Below, one piece after another: positions 55,753 to 64,000 of a stretch of DNA of 64,000 bases. The notes beneath the pieces were generated by a model. The model was given only the letters and a program-made list of their open reading frames with translations, was not told where the DNA came from and did not search any database. Location of the stretch: positions 62,001 to 126,000 of the forward strand of contig JAUNNF010000006.1 of NCBI GenBank assembly GCA_030537355.1. The letters are read 5' to 3'. The stretch comes from Coriobacteriia bacterium (GTDB lineage: Bacteria > Actinomycetota > Coriobacteriia > Coriobacteriales > Eggerthellaceae). A program made the position numbers and the translations under genes. Positions within the stretch are counted from its first letter, which is position 1, and the number at the start of each line of letters is the position of its first letter.

Positions 55753-56944
55753 GCGTAGTCATCATTATCTAACTTATGCAATTGTAGCACTGATTTTTGG
55801 TGTTGCGACTTGCATGATTATGTTTAAAATTCCGACAATTTTAACTAGATTGATGGAAATTATTGAGTGTGATGCCAACGACGCATCCATTTTTATGTCG
55901 TCTTACACACTTATCAGTTGTATTTTTGCATTGCCGGTAGTTTTATTGCTGCGAAAGTTAGGACCTTTACAAATTGCTGTTATTGGTGCCGCATTTGCGC
56001 TGGTTGGAAGCATACTTGGTGCTTTTAGTGTTTATTTAGAAGGCGATAAGGATTATTATTTGCTAGCTATATCACGTGGTATTGAGGGCATTAATTATGT
56101 TTTTGCTAGTATATGCTTGCCAATGCTTATTAAAAATTCAGTTGACAAAAAGAACACTGGTGTTTGTCTTTCAATTTATTCGGTATTTTTTCCGTTAGGC
56201 TCTTTTATTGGTACAAGCTTAACACCAATTATTTTTACAAGTTGTGGATTTGAGTTCACTTGGCTTATCTATGCTGGAGTTATGCTAGTTGCTGGCCTTT
56301 TGCTTTTGTATGTTTTCAAGGATACAAAAACTGTTGTTGAGGCAAGCGACAACAAAAAGCACAATCCGGCCAGTCCTGCTAGTATCGTATTTTTCATGGT
56401 CTCTTGGTGTCTCTTCTGCTTAATGCAAATTGCAATGCTTAATTATTTCCCGATTTATTTGAATACACATTTTGGTATGGATTCGTCTTTGAGCGGCTTG
56501 CTCACTACTCTTCCATCGTTAATTTGCATACCTTTATGTATTTTTGCGGGTCACTTAAGCGATAAGTTTGGAACTTATAAGTATGTGTATGTAGTAACAT
56601 TGGCATTGTTAACTCCTGGTTTGTTTTTGATATTTACTACTGAGGGTGCAGCTTTGGTTATTGGTTATATACTTGTAACTTTAGGTCTTGTCTGCCCTGC
56701 TGTAAACGCAATTGCTGTATTTGAGTTGTTTTGTTCAAAGTATTCCGGAATTGGTATGGCCCTTCTTATTGCTGTTTGTTGCTTAGGGCAAAGTATTGGT
56801 TCTTGGATCATGCAGGTATTAATCGGCAATGATTTTACAGGTTGGATGCAAGGTGCCATTTTCTTACTCGTTTGTGGTATTGTTGCTGTTATTTGTGCGG
56901 TTTTAGCTAGAAGCCAAAGACGCCCATTATCAAACAAAAAATAA
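55745..56944 (+). CDS. major facilitator superfamily transporter
   Basis: 399 residues with about 12 hydrophobic segments, a duplicated six-helix pattern and the loop motif [11 protein letters not shown] between helices 8 and 9. It resembles the sugar-phosphate/nitrate-type or CynX-like MFS permeases in general form, but the substrate is not evident. It overlaps the rpoD stop by eight bases, and it may be translationally coupled. Its 3' end overlaps the convergent unknown gene by 38 bases. Confidence 0.85.
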   Translation: MNKRSHHYLTYAIVALIFGVATCMIMFKIPTILTRLMEIIECDANDASIFMSSYTLISCIFALPVVLLLRKLGPLQIAVIGAAFALVGSILGAFSVYLEGDKDYYLLAISRGIEGINYVFASICLPMLIKNSVDKKNTGVCLSIYSVFFPLGSFIGTSLTPIIFTSCGFEFTWLIYAGVMLVAGLLLLYVFKDTKTVVEASDNKKHNPASPASIVFFMVSWCLFCLMQIAMLNYFPIYLNTHFGMDSSLSGLLTTLPSLICIPLCIFAGHLSDKFGTYKYVYVVTLALLTPGLFLIFTTEGAALVIGYILVTLGLVCPAVNAIAVFELFCSKYSGIGMALLIAVCCLGQSIGSWIMQVLIGNDFTGWMQGAIFLLVCGIVAVICAVLARSQRRPLSNKK

Positions 56945-57515
56945 GTCCAGCAACCATCATTAAAAAGAATATGCTTCCTACATAGCATCCAGGATTTTTG
57001 TCACGTGCGGCTTCAACTAGCTTATCAAGAAATCCCATTTTAGATTTTATTATGGCTTGGCCTTCTTCAAGTTTAGGTTTTGGCATAAGTTCTTTTGGTT
57101 GCCATTTTCCGTTTGTTTCTATGATTTTATTTACTGTAAATTTGTCTATTTCAAATTTTGGACGATTACCTTGTTCTAATCTTTTTTGAATGAGGTCACA
57201 AAAAATTTTAAAAGCACCTATTTTTGGATCATGCGCAATTATTAGAATTTCGCCCCAATGAGCACCTCCATCAGAATAGGCTACAAAGGTAAGATATATA
57301 TTTATAGTAAAGTTTTTATTTTTTAGAATTGATATCTCACGTGCTATATCTGCGTCAACCTCGCCGATGTCTTGATTGAATTTATTTAATATTGTTTTAC
57401 CAGAAAGGGTAAAATTATCACCAATTATGCTGTTAGAACTGCACAAATGGGCTGTTTGTTTTTTGCCCTTTGACGTGAAGTTTATGTATTTTGAAAAAGC
57501 TTCTGTTGTTTTCAT
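56907..57515 (-). CDS. hypothetical tail-anchored protein
   Basis: 202 residues and not recognised. A mixed alpha/beta soluble domain covers residues 1 to about 170, and one hydrophobic helix at about 180-200 ends the protein, a tail-anchor topology. TAAAAT (57527-57522) lies six bases before the ATG, and the only purine-rich sequence between is AGG right next to the start, so a leaderless mRNA is likely. It is divergent from mfd across the repeat-bearing gap. Confidence 0.65.
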   Translation of the reverse strand: MKTTEAFSKYINFTSKGKKQTAHLCSSNSIIGDNFTLSGKTILNKFNQDIGEVDADIAREISILKNKNFTINIYLTFVAYSDGGAHWGEILIIAHDPKIGAFKIFCDLIQKRLEQGNRPKFEIDKFTVNKIIETNGKWQPKELMPKPKLEEGQAIIKSKMGFLDKLVEAARDKNPGCYVGSIFFLMMVAGLIFCLIMGVFGF

Positions 57516-57605
57516 GCCTAGATTTTAACATATTTAAAATTTGCGGAGTTTTGATAATTTATTGTTTATATCTTCAGATAATTTCAAAAATCAGAGAAAA
57601 TATGT

Positions 57606-57758
57606 CTAAAACGATAGGTTGTGTGGTATTTAAATTAATAATTTCATCAAATATCAGCTTAATTTAGGGGTTAACAAATTTTCCCTGGTGTTTTGTCATT
57701 AGGATTTATTTATTGTGATATATATTTTGCAAAATTACCACATAACCTATCATTTTGG
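57606..57758. repeat. repeat unit A: inverted pair of a 24-base motif
   Basis: The motif has the core ATAGGTTGTG flanked by an A-run on the left and GGTATTT on the right. It occurs at 57608-57631 (plus) and, reverse-complemented with a few changes, at 57734-57756 (minus). The loop between holds GGTTAACAAATTTT...CTGG at 57669-57688. Similarity to unit B continues into the flanks on both sides. Confidence 0.85.
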
Positions 57759-57790
57759 ATGAAATTAGTCTAAATTTTTAACATTTATGA

Positions 57791-57944
57791 CAAAAATAAT
57801 AGGTTGTGGGTATTTTGGCCACTGTTTTCAATAAATTATTAACTTATATAAAGGTTAAATAAATTTTTATCTGGGCTTTAACTGATCTGTTAATTAAAAT
57901 TCTTGAATTTTATTTGTAAAAACACCCTCAACCTATTATTTTGG
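57791..57944. repeat. repeat unit B: second inverted pair of the same motif
   Basis: Motif copies at 57793-57816 (plus) and 57919-57942 (minus) differ at about two positions. Core-to-core spacing is 131 bases here and 130 in unit A, and the A-to-B offset is 185-186 bases. The inner GGTTAA...AAATTTT...CTGG block recurs at 57853-57874, 184 bases after its counterpart in unit A. Confidence 0.85.
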
Positions 57945-58032
57945 AGGAATATTTATAAATTTTATAGATATTTCATTATTTTGCGCTTCATAATTGATTT
58001 ATATTTCTTTAAATCATTTTGTAAGATACAAT

Positions 58033-61000
58033 ATGACTATGGTTTTTGAGAATCTCAGAAATATTATTTGTAGTTGTTCTGAACTTACTGATTTTAATAA
58101 TAAATTTAAATCAGGGTTTGATGCTACCCTTGCAGTTGCGAGCTCAATGAGACCTTTGCTTGCTGCATTGTATTTTGATAAACCAACACTTATTGTTATT
58201 CCAGGTAAGGATAGTGCAAAATCATTTACTGCTGAATTAATTGGATATCTAGGCAAGGATAAAGTTTTGTATTATCGAGATTCTAAGATGCAGTCTATAC
58301 ATACACTGACTAGTAAGCAAAATAAAATAATAATTGCTAGTAGTCAAGATATCATGCGCAAAATACCATACAAATCTAAAGAATTCTGCAAGCCCGTTTG
58401 TTTAAAGGTGGGCAATGATTACGATTATGATGAGCTAATTGCGCGGTTTGTTAAAATGGGCTATACAAATCTTGACGTATTAGATGGTCCTGGAACTTTT
58501 ACCACAAAAGGTGGAATTATAGATATTTATGCTGACAGTGCAATTCGGCTTGACTTTTTTGGCGATGAGCTGGAGGAAATAAAACACATAGTGACGTCAA
58601 CTGGACAAGCTATCAATCAGCTCGAATCGGTTGAAATTTATCCGTATAACAACATTCAATACACAGACAGTGACCTAAACCGTGCTCACACGAAGTTGGA
58701 ACCTCGCGCACGTACAAATAAACAAATTCGAGAGTTCCTTGAGAAGCTAGATAGCGAAATATCATTTGATCAAGTCGAGTTTTTGGAACCATATTTATTT
58801 GACAAGATGGTAAACATTACAGAATTTATGAATGAGGATACAGTACTTATCCAGTCAGAGCCACGGGCAATTTTTGATGATATGTTACATATTGACGAGG
58901 AGCTTAATGAGAAATATAAGGGTTCTAGTTTCAGCAAAAGTGATCTTTACTCAGGAGTTCAAGATACCAATTGGGGATGTGGTCAAAAAATATCTTATGT
59001 ATCCATCTTGCAAAAAGAACAGCAGGTCGACTCAAAACTTACCATCAAGCGTCCTCAAAAACATAAAAACACAGAGCACTTATCATCAATTCTTAGAAAC
59101 TATATAGAAAGTGATTTTTACACAGTATTAAATATAGTTAACGCTCAAGCAAAACATGATATGAAGTTGGAGCTCACTGATTATGGCCTGTCCTTTGACG
59201 AGACGAATCAGCTTCACAAAAAACTTGTAAATATTGCTTCACTTAATTTCAATATGTCCTTTGTGCTACCTGAAGCCAACTTAACTGTCATCAATCTAGA
59301 TGTTTTTAAACAACCAACACAGCATGTAGACATTACAAAAATTACATTTCCATATAGGCCAGGAGATTTTGTTGTTCATTCCTTTCACGGCATTGCTAAA
59401 TTTATTGACATGGTCAAGCGTGATTTGCACGGAACAGAGCGAGATTACCTTCTACTTGAATATGCAGAAGGCGATAAACTCTATGTTCCAATCGAGCAGT
59501 TGGGTCGCGTCACAAAGTATGTTGGTCCGCAAGGTCAAAATCCACGCATAACTCGTCTTGGAACGGCTGACTGGTCTCGTGCTATGTCAAAAGCGCGCAA
59601 AGCAACCAAGAAAATGGCATTTGATTTGATCGACGTTTACAGCAGAAGAGCAATTGCTAAGGGTCACCAATTTGCCGAGGACAATGAACTAATGCAACAG
59701 ATGGAAGACGATTTTCCATATATTGAGACGGACGACCAGGCAGCAGCAATTGAGGCGGTTAAAGCTGACATGGAGTCTGAGCGTCCGATGGATAGACTCA
59801 TATGTGGCGATGTCGGTTTTGGTAAGACTGAAGTTGCGCTACGTGCGGCTTTTAAATGCGTGAACGACAAGATGCAAGTAATGTTTTTATGTCCAACGAC
59901 CATACTTGCACAGCAGCATTTTTCAACTTTTAGAGATAGGCTTGCTAAATACAATGTCAAGATAGAAGTCCTTTCGCGTTTTAAAACCGCTGCTGAGAGC
60001 AAGCGTATAGTTGATGATTTTGCTGAAGGTAAGCTTGACATTTTAATTGGAACTCATAGGCTTTTGTCACGAGACATTAATCCTAAAAACTTAGGCCTTA
60101 TAATTATTGACGAGGAACAGCGTTTTGGTGTCGCTCACAAAGAGCAACTAAAAAATTTCCGAGACTCTGTTGACGTATTAACACTAAGCGCAACTCCAAT
60201 TCCACGTACTATGCAAATGGCAACATCTGGGGTGAGAGATATGAGTCTCATCATGACCCCTCCAGACAACAGACGTGCGGTGGATGTTCACGTCGGCGAG
60301 TGGGACCTTGATATTGTCTCTGACGCAATTAGGCGAGAACTTGCACGTGGTGGTCAGGTTTATTACATTTCAAACAGGGTTAATACAATTGATGATGTTG
60401 CCTCTCAAGTGGGATTGAGTGTTGGTGAAGCCCGTATAGGTGTTGCTCATGGAAAAATGCAAAAACAGCAGCTTGAAAACGTTATGGAAGATTTTAGTGC
60501 TGGAAAATTTGACATTCTGGTTTCGACCACTATCGTTGAAAGTGGTATTGATAATCCCAACACAAATACTCTCATCATTGATGGTGCTGAGCGTCTTGGC
60601 CTCTCACAAATGTATCAGCTGAAAGGACGCGTTGGCAGAAGTGTCGATCAGGCTTATGCCTACTTTCTCTTCAAAGACAATGCAATGCTCAATGAAAATG
60701 CTATTGCTCGCTTAAAAGCAATAGACGAGTATACAGAACTAGGTTCCGGCTTACAGATTGCCATGCGTGACCTTGAGATCAGAGGTGCAGGTAATTTTCT
60801 GGGCGCTGAACAAAGCGGAAATGTGTCTAGCGTTGGTTTTGACCTCTTTGCGCAGATGCTTAAAGGCGCAATCGAAAATGCTCAGGGCTTGCATACTGTC
60901 GAGGATTACCTGCAACCATCAATTTCAGATATAACTGTTAACATCCCAGGTAGTGCTTATTTTCCAGATGAGTATATCGAAAATGTTGATGACCGTGTGC

Positions 61001-61356
61001 TATGGTACAGAAAATTTGCGAGTGCTGCCAGCATCGAGGAAGTGTTTGAATTAGAATCTGATTTGCTTGAATCCTATCCAGATATTCCAAACGTTGCTCA
61101 AAACTTGATATTAAAATCAAGGATCGCTGGTCTTGCTGTAAAGCATGGATTCAAACTAATAAGTGTTAATGGTGGAAAGCTTGTTTTAGAAGGTCGCGAG
61201 TTGAATAAAACTCAATCTCGCTCAATAAAAGTAATCGGCGGACGCTATTTTGAAAAAAATAATCGTATAAACTTTGATTTAAAAAAGCTTTTTGGTACAG
61301 AGTCTGAGAATTTGTTTAACGATGTTTATTCTTTCTTGGATGATTTAAATTTTTAG
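58033..61356 (+). CDS. mfd: transcription-repair coupling factor Mfd
   Basis: About 1107 residues. It has the UvrB-like N-terminal modules, the RNA-polymerase-interacting domain (PGDFVVHSFHGIAKF...YLLLEYAEGDKLYVP), and the translocase with GDVGFGKTEVALRAAFK, DEEQRFGVAHKEQLK, LSATPIPRTMQM and a GRVGRS motif VI, followed by the C-terminal TRCF domain. Mfd removes RNA polymerase stalled at lesions and recruits UvrA. The start is uncertain: ATG 58033 directly follows TACAAT (58027-58032). If that box is the -10, only the ATG at 58039 would be in the mRNA, as a leaderless start. No Shine-Dalgarno is seen. Confidence 0.93.
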   Translation: MTMVFENLRNIICSCSELTDFNNKFKSGFDATLAVASSMRPLLAALYFDKPTLIVIPGKDSAKSFTAELIGYLGKDKVLYYRDSKMQSIHTLTSKQNKIIIASSQDIMRKIPYKSKEFCKPVCLKVGNDYDYDELIARFVKMGYTNLDVLDGPGTFTTKGGIIDIYADSAIRLDFFGDELEEIKHIVTSTGQAINQLESVEIYPYNNIQYTDSDLNRAHTKLEPRARTNKQIREFLEKLDSEISFDQVEFLEPYLFDKMVNITEFMNEDTVLIQSEPRAIFDDMLHIDEELNEKYKGSSFSKSDLYSGVQDTNWGCGQKISYVSILQKEQQVDSKLTIKRPQKHKNTEHLSSILRNYIESDFYTVLNIVNAQAKHDMKLELTDYGLSFDETNQLHKKLVNIASLNFNMSFVLPEANLTVINLDVFKQPTQHVDITKITFPYRPGDFVVHSFHGIAKFIDMVKRDLHGTERDYLLLEYAEGDKLYVPIEQLGRVTKYVGPQGQNPRITRLGTADWSRAMSKARKATKKMAFDLIDVYSRRAIAKGHQFAEDNELMQQMEDDFPYIETDDQAAAIEAVKADMESERPMDRLICGDVGFGKTEVALRAAFKCVNDKMQVMFLCPTTILAQQHFSTFRDRLAKYNVKIEVLSRFKTAAESKRIVDDFAEGKLDILIGTHRLLSRDINPKNLGLIIIDEEQRFGVAHKEQLKNFRDSVDVLTLSATPIPRTMQMATSGVRDMSLIMTPPDNRRAVDVHVGEWDLDIVSDAIRRELARGGQVYYISNRVNTIDDVASQVGLSVGEARIGVAHGKMQKQQLENVMEDFSAGKFDILVSTTIVESGIDNPNTNTLIIDGAERLGLSQMYQLKGRVGRSVDQAYAYFLFKDNAMLNENAIARLKAIDEYTELGSGLQIAMRDLEIRGAGNFLGAEQSGNVSSVGFDLFAQMLKGAIENAQGLHTVEDYLQPSISDITVNIPGSAYFPDEYIENVDDRVLWYRKFASAASIEEVFELESDLLESYPDIPNVAQNLILKSRIAGLAVKHGFKLISVNGGKLVLEGRELNKTQSRSIKVIGGRYFEKNNRINFDLKKLFGTESENLFNDVYSFLDDLNF

Positions 61357-61383
61357 ACAATTAGATTTATTATTTGGTATTAT
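61354..61383 (+). promoter_or_regulatory. tRNA-Gln promoter
   Basis: TAGACA (61354-61359, overlapping the mfd stop), an 18-base spacer and TATTAT (61378-61383), 13 bases before the mature tRNA-Gln. Confidence 0.55.
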
Positions 61384-61396
61384 ATGAGCTCGCAGT

Positions 61397-61470
61397 TGGA
61401 GTGTCGTCTAATGGTAGGACAGCGGTTTCTGGTGCCGTATGTGAGGGTTCGACTCCTTCCACTCCAGCCA
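61397..61470 (+). tRNA. tRNA-Gln (CTG)
   Basis: Cloverleaf with acceptor TGGAGTG/CACTCCA, anticodon loop TTCTGGT (CTG), T arm GAGG-TTCGACT-CCTT and encoded CCA. The U-starting acceptor is typical of bacterial tRNA-Gln. The next gene starts 54 bases further on with its own ribosome-binding site. Confidence 0.93.
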
Positions 61471-61524
61471 TTTTTGCTTTTCTAGTGTTATTAGTAATAT
61501 AATATTTTTGTAAGAGGTGAGCAC

Positions 61525-63186
61525 ATGAGAGAATTTTTGGAGAAATTTTACGAGCATGGATTTGATGTTCAAAAAAAATTTCAAAAAATGGCAGATAATC
61601 CAATTTATTATAATAGAGAATTACTTTTTAGATTACTTCAAGACAATAAAGATACAAAGATTGGGCAGAAATATGATTTTGCAAGTATTAAGACTGTCGA
61701 GGAATACCAAAAGCGTGTTCCAATTTCTACCTATGCTGATTATGAAGATGCGATTTTAAGGATGACAGAGAATGGTGAAACTAATATTTTAACTTCGTAC
61801 CCAATTATGCTTTATGCAAAATCATCTGGTACGTCAGGATGTCCAAAATGCATTCCATCTACTGTTGAACATGCTAAAGTGATAAAAAATTACCTTTGTA
61901 ATTTAAAGTATAAGCTTATTGGTGATAAACTCGGCAAAGATTGCTTTGATGGTAAATGTTTACTAGCTGTTGAAAAGTTACTAACTAAGCTTCCATGCGG
62001 TATTTTGTATGGGCCTATCTCGAGTATGATGTTTGAAGCTTTTGGTGAAAATTACGAGGATTATTTAACTTCTCCAAAAGAAATCGTTGAGTTCGATGGA
62101 AAGTCAGATTTAGTTTATCTTACAGCAAGGTTTGCTATGCAGGAAGTGGATTTAACCGAAATTGTAGCTACATTTTCTACAAGAATACTTGACGTTTTCC
62201 GATATATAAATAAGAATTCGCAGCTTTTGATTCATGATATAGAGACGGGGACAATTGATGAGTGTATTAAAATTTTACCGAAAACTAAAGATGCACTCTT
62301 AAAGAAGATCAAGCCAATGCCACAAAGAGCAGAGGAGTTAAGAGACGTCTTTGATAACACTGATGATATTTGCTTAGCTAAGAAAATCTGGCCCAGACTC
62401 GCATATGTTCAAACAATAGGCACATCTAGTTTTAAAAGCTATATGGATAAACTGAAAACATATATAGGTGATACTGATATTTTTTATGTAGGGTTAATGG
62501 CATCGGAAGGTATTTTTACTTATCCGCTAGATATAAATTCTACAAAAGCTGTTCCATGCCCTGATTTTATGTTTTATGAATTTTTACCAGCAGGCACTAA
62601 CAACACAGAAGAAATTGTAACAATTGATAATCTTGAGATTGGCAAAGAGTATGAAATTATAACAACTAATTTAAGTGGTTTTTATCGTTATCGAATGGGT
62701 GACGTTGTAAGAGTTTCAGGGATGTACAAAAATACACCAATACTTGAATTTGTACATCGAATTAATTATAACGTTAGTATTTTCGGCGAAAAGACAGGTG
62801 AAGATATGTTTAATGATGCTATTGCAGCTGTTGAAAAAAAGCTTGGTATTGATATTGTTGATTATTCTGCTTTTGAGGATAAGGAATCAGAAAAGTCTAG
62901 ATATGGTTTATTTGTTGAAATAGGGGACAATTCAAGGAAAGTTACTAAAGAACAGCTAACGAGAGCTTTAGATTTAGAACTTTGTAGTTGTAATTCTAGT
63001 TATAAAAAATGTAGAGAATCTAAAATGCTTTCAATAATAAATTTAACATACTTACAACCAGAAACTTATATACTTCTTAATGAAATGCTTCTATATAGAG
63101 GGTTTTCAACTGCACAAATTAAACCGCCTCATATTTTGACTGAAGAGTTTAAGTACAATTTTTTGAAAGCATTAAGGCGTCCTTAG
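61525..63186 (+). CDS. GH3-family acyl-adenylating protein
   Basis: 553 residues that match the GH3 (auxin-responsive) branch of the adenylate-forming superfamily over the whole length. Motif 1 is SSGTSGCPK (about 100-108). Motif 2 is YVGLMASEGIF with the expected Ser-Glu, and motif 3 is LSGFYRYRMGDVVRV. GEKTGED lies near the C-terminal domain. Plant GH3 enzymes join amino acids to hormone acids through an acyl-AMP. Bacterial substrates are mostly unknown. AAGAGGTGAG lies before the ATG. It ends eight bases from the convergent GDPD-like gene. Confidence 0.87.
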   Translation: MREFLEKFYEHGFDVQKKFQKMADNPIYYNRELLFRLLQDNKDTKIGQKYDFASIKTVEEYQKRVPISTYADYEDAILRMTENGETNILTSYPIMLYAKSSGTSGCPKCIPSTVEHAKVIKNYLCNLKYKLIGDKLGKDCFDGKCLLAVEKLLTKLPCGILYGPISSMMFEAFGENYEDYLTSPKEIVEFDGKSDLVYLTARFAMQEVDLTEIVATFSTRILDVFRYINKNSQLLIHDIETGTIDECIKILPKTKDALLKKIKPMPQRAEELRDVFDNTDDICLAKKIWPRLAYVQTIGTSSFKSYMDKLKTYIGDTDIFYVGLMASEGIFTYPLDINSTKAVPCPDFMFYEFLPAGTNNTEEIVTIDNLEIGKEYEIITTNLSGFYRYRMGDVVRVSGMYKNTPILEFVHRINYNVSIFGEKTGEDMFNDAIAAVEKKLGIDIVDYSAFEDKESEKSRYGLFVEIGDNSRKVTKEQLTRALDLELCSCNSSYKKCRESKMLSIINLTYLQPETYILLNEMLLYRGFSTAQIKPPHILTEEFKYNFLKALRRP

Positions 63187-63194
63187 CAGACTTC

Positions 63195-64000
63195 CTAAAA
63201 GTAATCTGCAAAAGCATACATGAACTTTGGCATGCCATTAGTAGAATTTAGCTCAACAGCATTTTGTACGCGCATGGTGGTTAAACCGTCTATCTGTAGT
63301 TTTGTCGCATCTTCAATTTTGTTTTTCGCTTGAATGTCAAGTACAATTATTTTCTTACCTGCTCCATGAATGTTTTTAACAGTTGTGTTGTCCACAACCC
63401 ATAAATCAAAACCTAGGGTATCAGCATCATTAAATTCGCTAAAATCCCCTATTGCAGAACCAATCTTGAATATGGTTTTTATTTCTTGATCATGTTTTTT
63501 TATTTCAACAATATCATCATATTTTGTTGAAGAAATTCGACATATATTTTTGTTATCTTTAATGGCATTAAGGATGATATCAATTTTGTTATCTTTATAG
63601 TCAATTTCGCTAATGTCTAGAATTAAGTTAATATTGTTTTCTTTGGCACAAGCAATAGCTTCTTTAAGAGTGCATATGCTGTCGATCATGATACCTTCTT
63701 TTGTAAAGGCGCGAGTTTTGTTTTGTGTGATTTCATCATAATTTTTATCTGGATTAATACTTTGCTTTATACCTAAAAATGTTATATTGTCATTTGATAT
63801 TTGTATATCAACTTCTATTGCATTTGCTCCAAGTTTAGATGCAGATTTGATTGCTCCTATACTGTTTTCTGTCGATTCCATTAAAGCTTTTCTGTCTGCA
63901 ATAATCTCTCGAGTTTCTATTTCTGCGTGTCTTGGCATTTTTTGCGCATAAAATAAAGTAGCTGTAAAAAAGAGAATGCTTAAAACTACAATTATTATAA
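63195..64000 (-). CDS. degenerate GDPD-like membrane protein, 5' end beyond window
   Basis: A frame that stays open to the right edge, giving at least 268 residues. The visible N-terminal part is a hydrophobic helix (IIIVVLSILFFTATLFYA), so translation does not begin at the internal ATG at 63938. The following domain resembles glycerophosphodiester phosphodiesterases: ADRKALMESTENSIGAIKSA corresponds to the AHRG..PENT start, and NAIEVDIQISND keeps the Glu and Asp of the E-x-D motif. Both catalytic histidines are replaced: HRG reads DRK, and the HD after the strand reads GIK. Loss of activity is inferred. The membrane part probably continues upstream. Confidence 0.7.
   Translation of the reverse strand, partial: IIIVVLSILFFTATLFYAQKMPRHAEIETREIIADRKALMESTENSIGAIKSASKLGANAIEVDIQISNDNITFLGIKQSINPDKNYDEITQNKTRAFTKEGIMIDSICTLKEAIACAKENNINLILDISEIDYKDNKIDIILNAIKDNKNICRISSTKYDDIVEIKKHDQEIKTIFKIGSAIGDFSEFNDADTLGFDLWVVDNTTVKNIHGAGKKIIVLDIQAKNKIEDATKLQIDGLTTMRVQNAVELNSTNGMPKFMYAFADYF

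Larger units (their letters stand above)
57516..58032. other. long AT-rich intergenic region with duplicated repeat unit
   Basis: This 517-base gap between two divergent genes is the only long stretch without a gene. I see no open frame with coding character and no RNA gene of a known class. It holds a tandem duplication of about 185 bases, each copy with an inverted pair of a 24-base motif (57608-57631, 57734-57756, 57793-57816, 57919-57942). The left 90 bases and the right 90 bases are AT-rich, with no clear signal other than the -10 candidates next to each gene. Confidence 0.8.

Noticed and set aside
57606-57944. Reading the duplicated unit as two MITE insertions or as attC-like recombination sites
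   Set aside because: Similarity extends outside the inverted motifs into both flanks, no clear target duplication is seen, and the R'/R'' consensus of attC sites does not fit. Kept only as an alternative for the finding.
1-64000. CRISPR arrays, insertion sequences, prophage or defence genes
   Set aside because: No regular short repeats with unique spacers, transposase, integrase or toxin-antitoxin pair was seen on either strand. Gene content is housekeeping and envelope-related throughout.

Overview
The window looks like a chromosomal segment of a low-G+C member of the Actinomycetota, most plausibly the Coriobacteriia. The sequence is AT-rich by eye, but its gene orders are actinobacterial: fhaA-fhaB-pstP-rodA/pbpA-pknB, dnaK-grpE-dnaJ-hspR-clpB with an HspR-type operator, ftsZ-sepF-yggT-divIVA, and a primary sigma factor with a lysine-rich tail like those of actinobacterial SigA/HrdB. 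No insertion sequence, prophage, integrase or CRISPR array was seen. The family names come from reading motifs, not from database searches.

Layout. 1-7.8 kb: the 3' end of obg, a DinG-type exonuclease/helicase, an unknown membrane protein, a membrane-anchored M28-like protein that has lost metal ligands, and tilS. 7.9-15.0 kb: the FHA/PP2C/SEDS-PBP/PASTA-kinase cluster that couples phospho-signalling to cell-wall growth, with RodA and PBP2 fused in one protein. 15.0-15.75 kb: four tRNA genes and yjbQ. 15.75-21.8 kb: an unknown membrane protein, a lipid-kinase-like protein, rnd, a membrane Zn-protease, xseA-xseB and trpS, closed by a terminator. 21.8-26.1 kb: an NlpC/P60 cell-wall hydrolase and the division genes ftsZ, sepF, yggT, divIVA and yggU. 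26.1-32.7 kb: an htrA-tRNASer-tRNASer-tyrosine-phosphatase operon, a class B sortase, an LPG-synthase-like membrane protein and ppk1. 32.7-41.6 kb: a long run of tightly packed genes: an ABC-F ATPase, a beta-helix lipoprotein, a Tat lipoprotein (DUF4434), a PTS EIICB, nanE, a membrane protein, htpG and an MGMT-like gene. 41.6-48.3 kb: the HspR regulon. 48.3-57.5 kb: two tandem APC permeases, priA, rpoD, an MFS transporter and two unknown membrane proteins. 57.5-58.0 kb: the only long non-coding gap, holding a duplicated unit with four copies of an unexplained motif. 58.0-64 kb: mfd, tRNA-Gln, a bacterial GH3-family protein and a degenerate GDPD-like membrane protein cut by the window edge.

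Expression signals form a consistent picture. Several genes have a TATAAT-like box 6-8 bases before an initiation codon with no Shine-Dalgarno sequence, suggesting leaderless mRNAs. Two further genes start 6-7 bases after the CCA end of an upstream tRNA, so tRNA processing could leave them nearly leaderless. Divergent promoters are compressed onto shared or abutting elements, and convergent genes often overlap at their stop codons.

The best candidates for undescribed biology are the duplicated repeat unit before mfd, the apparently catalytically dead M28-like protein, the tRNA-led mRNAs, and the beta-helix/DUF4434/PTS/NanE amino-sugar locus.
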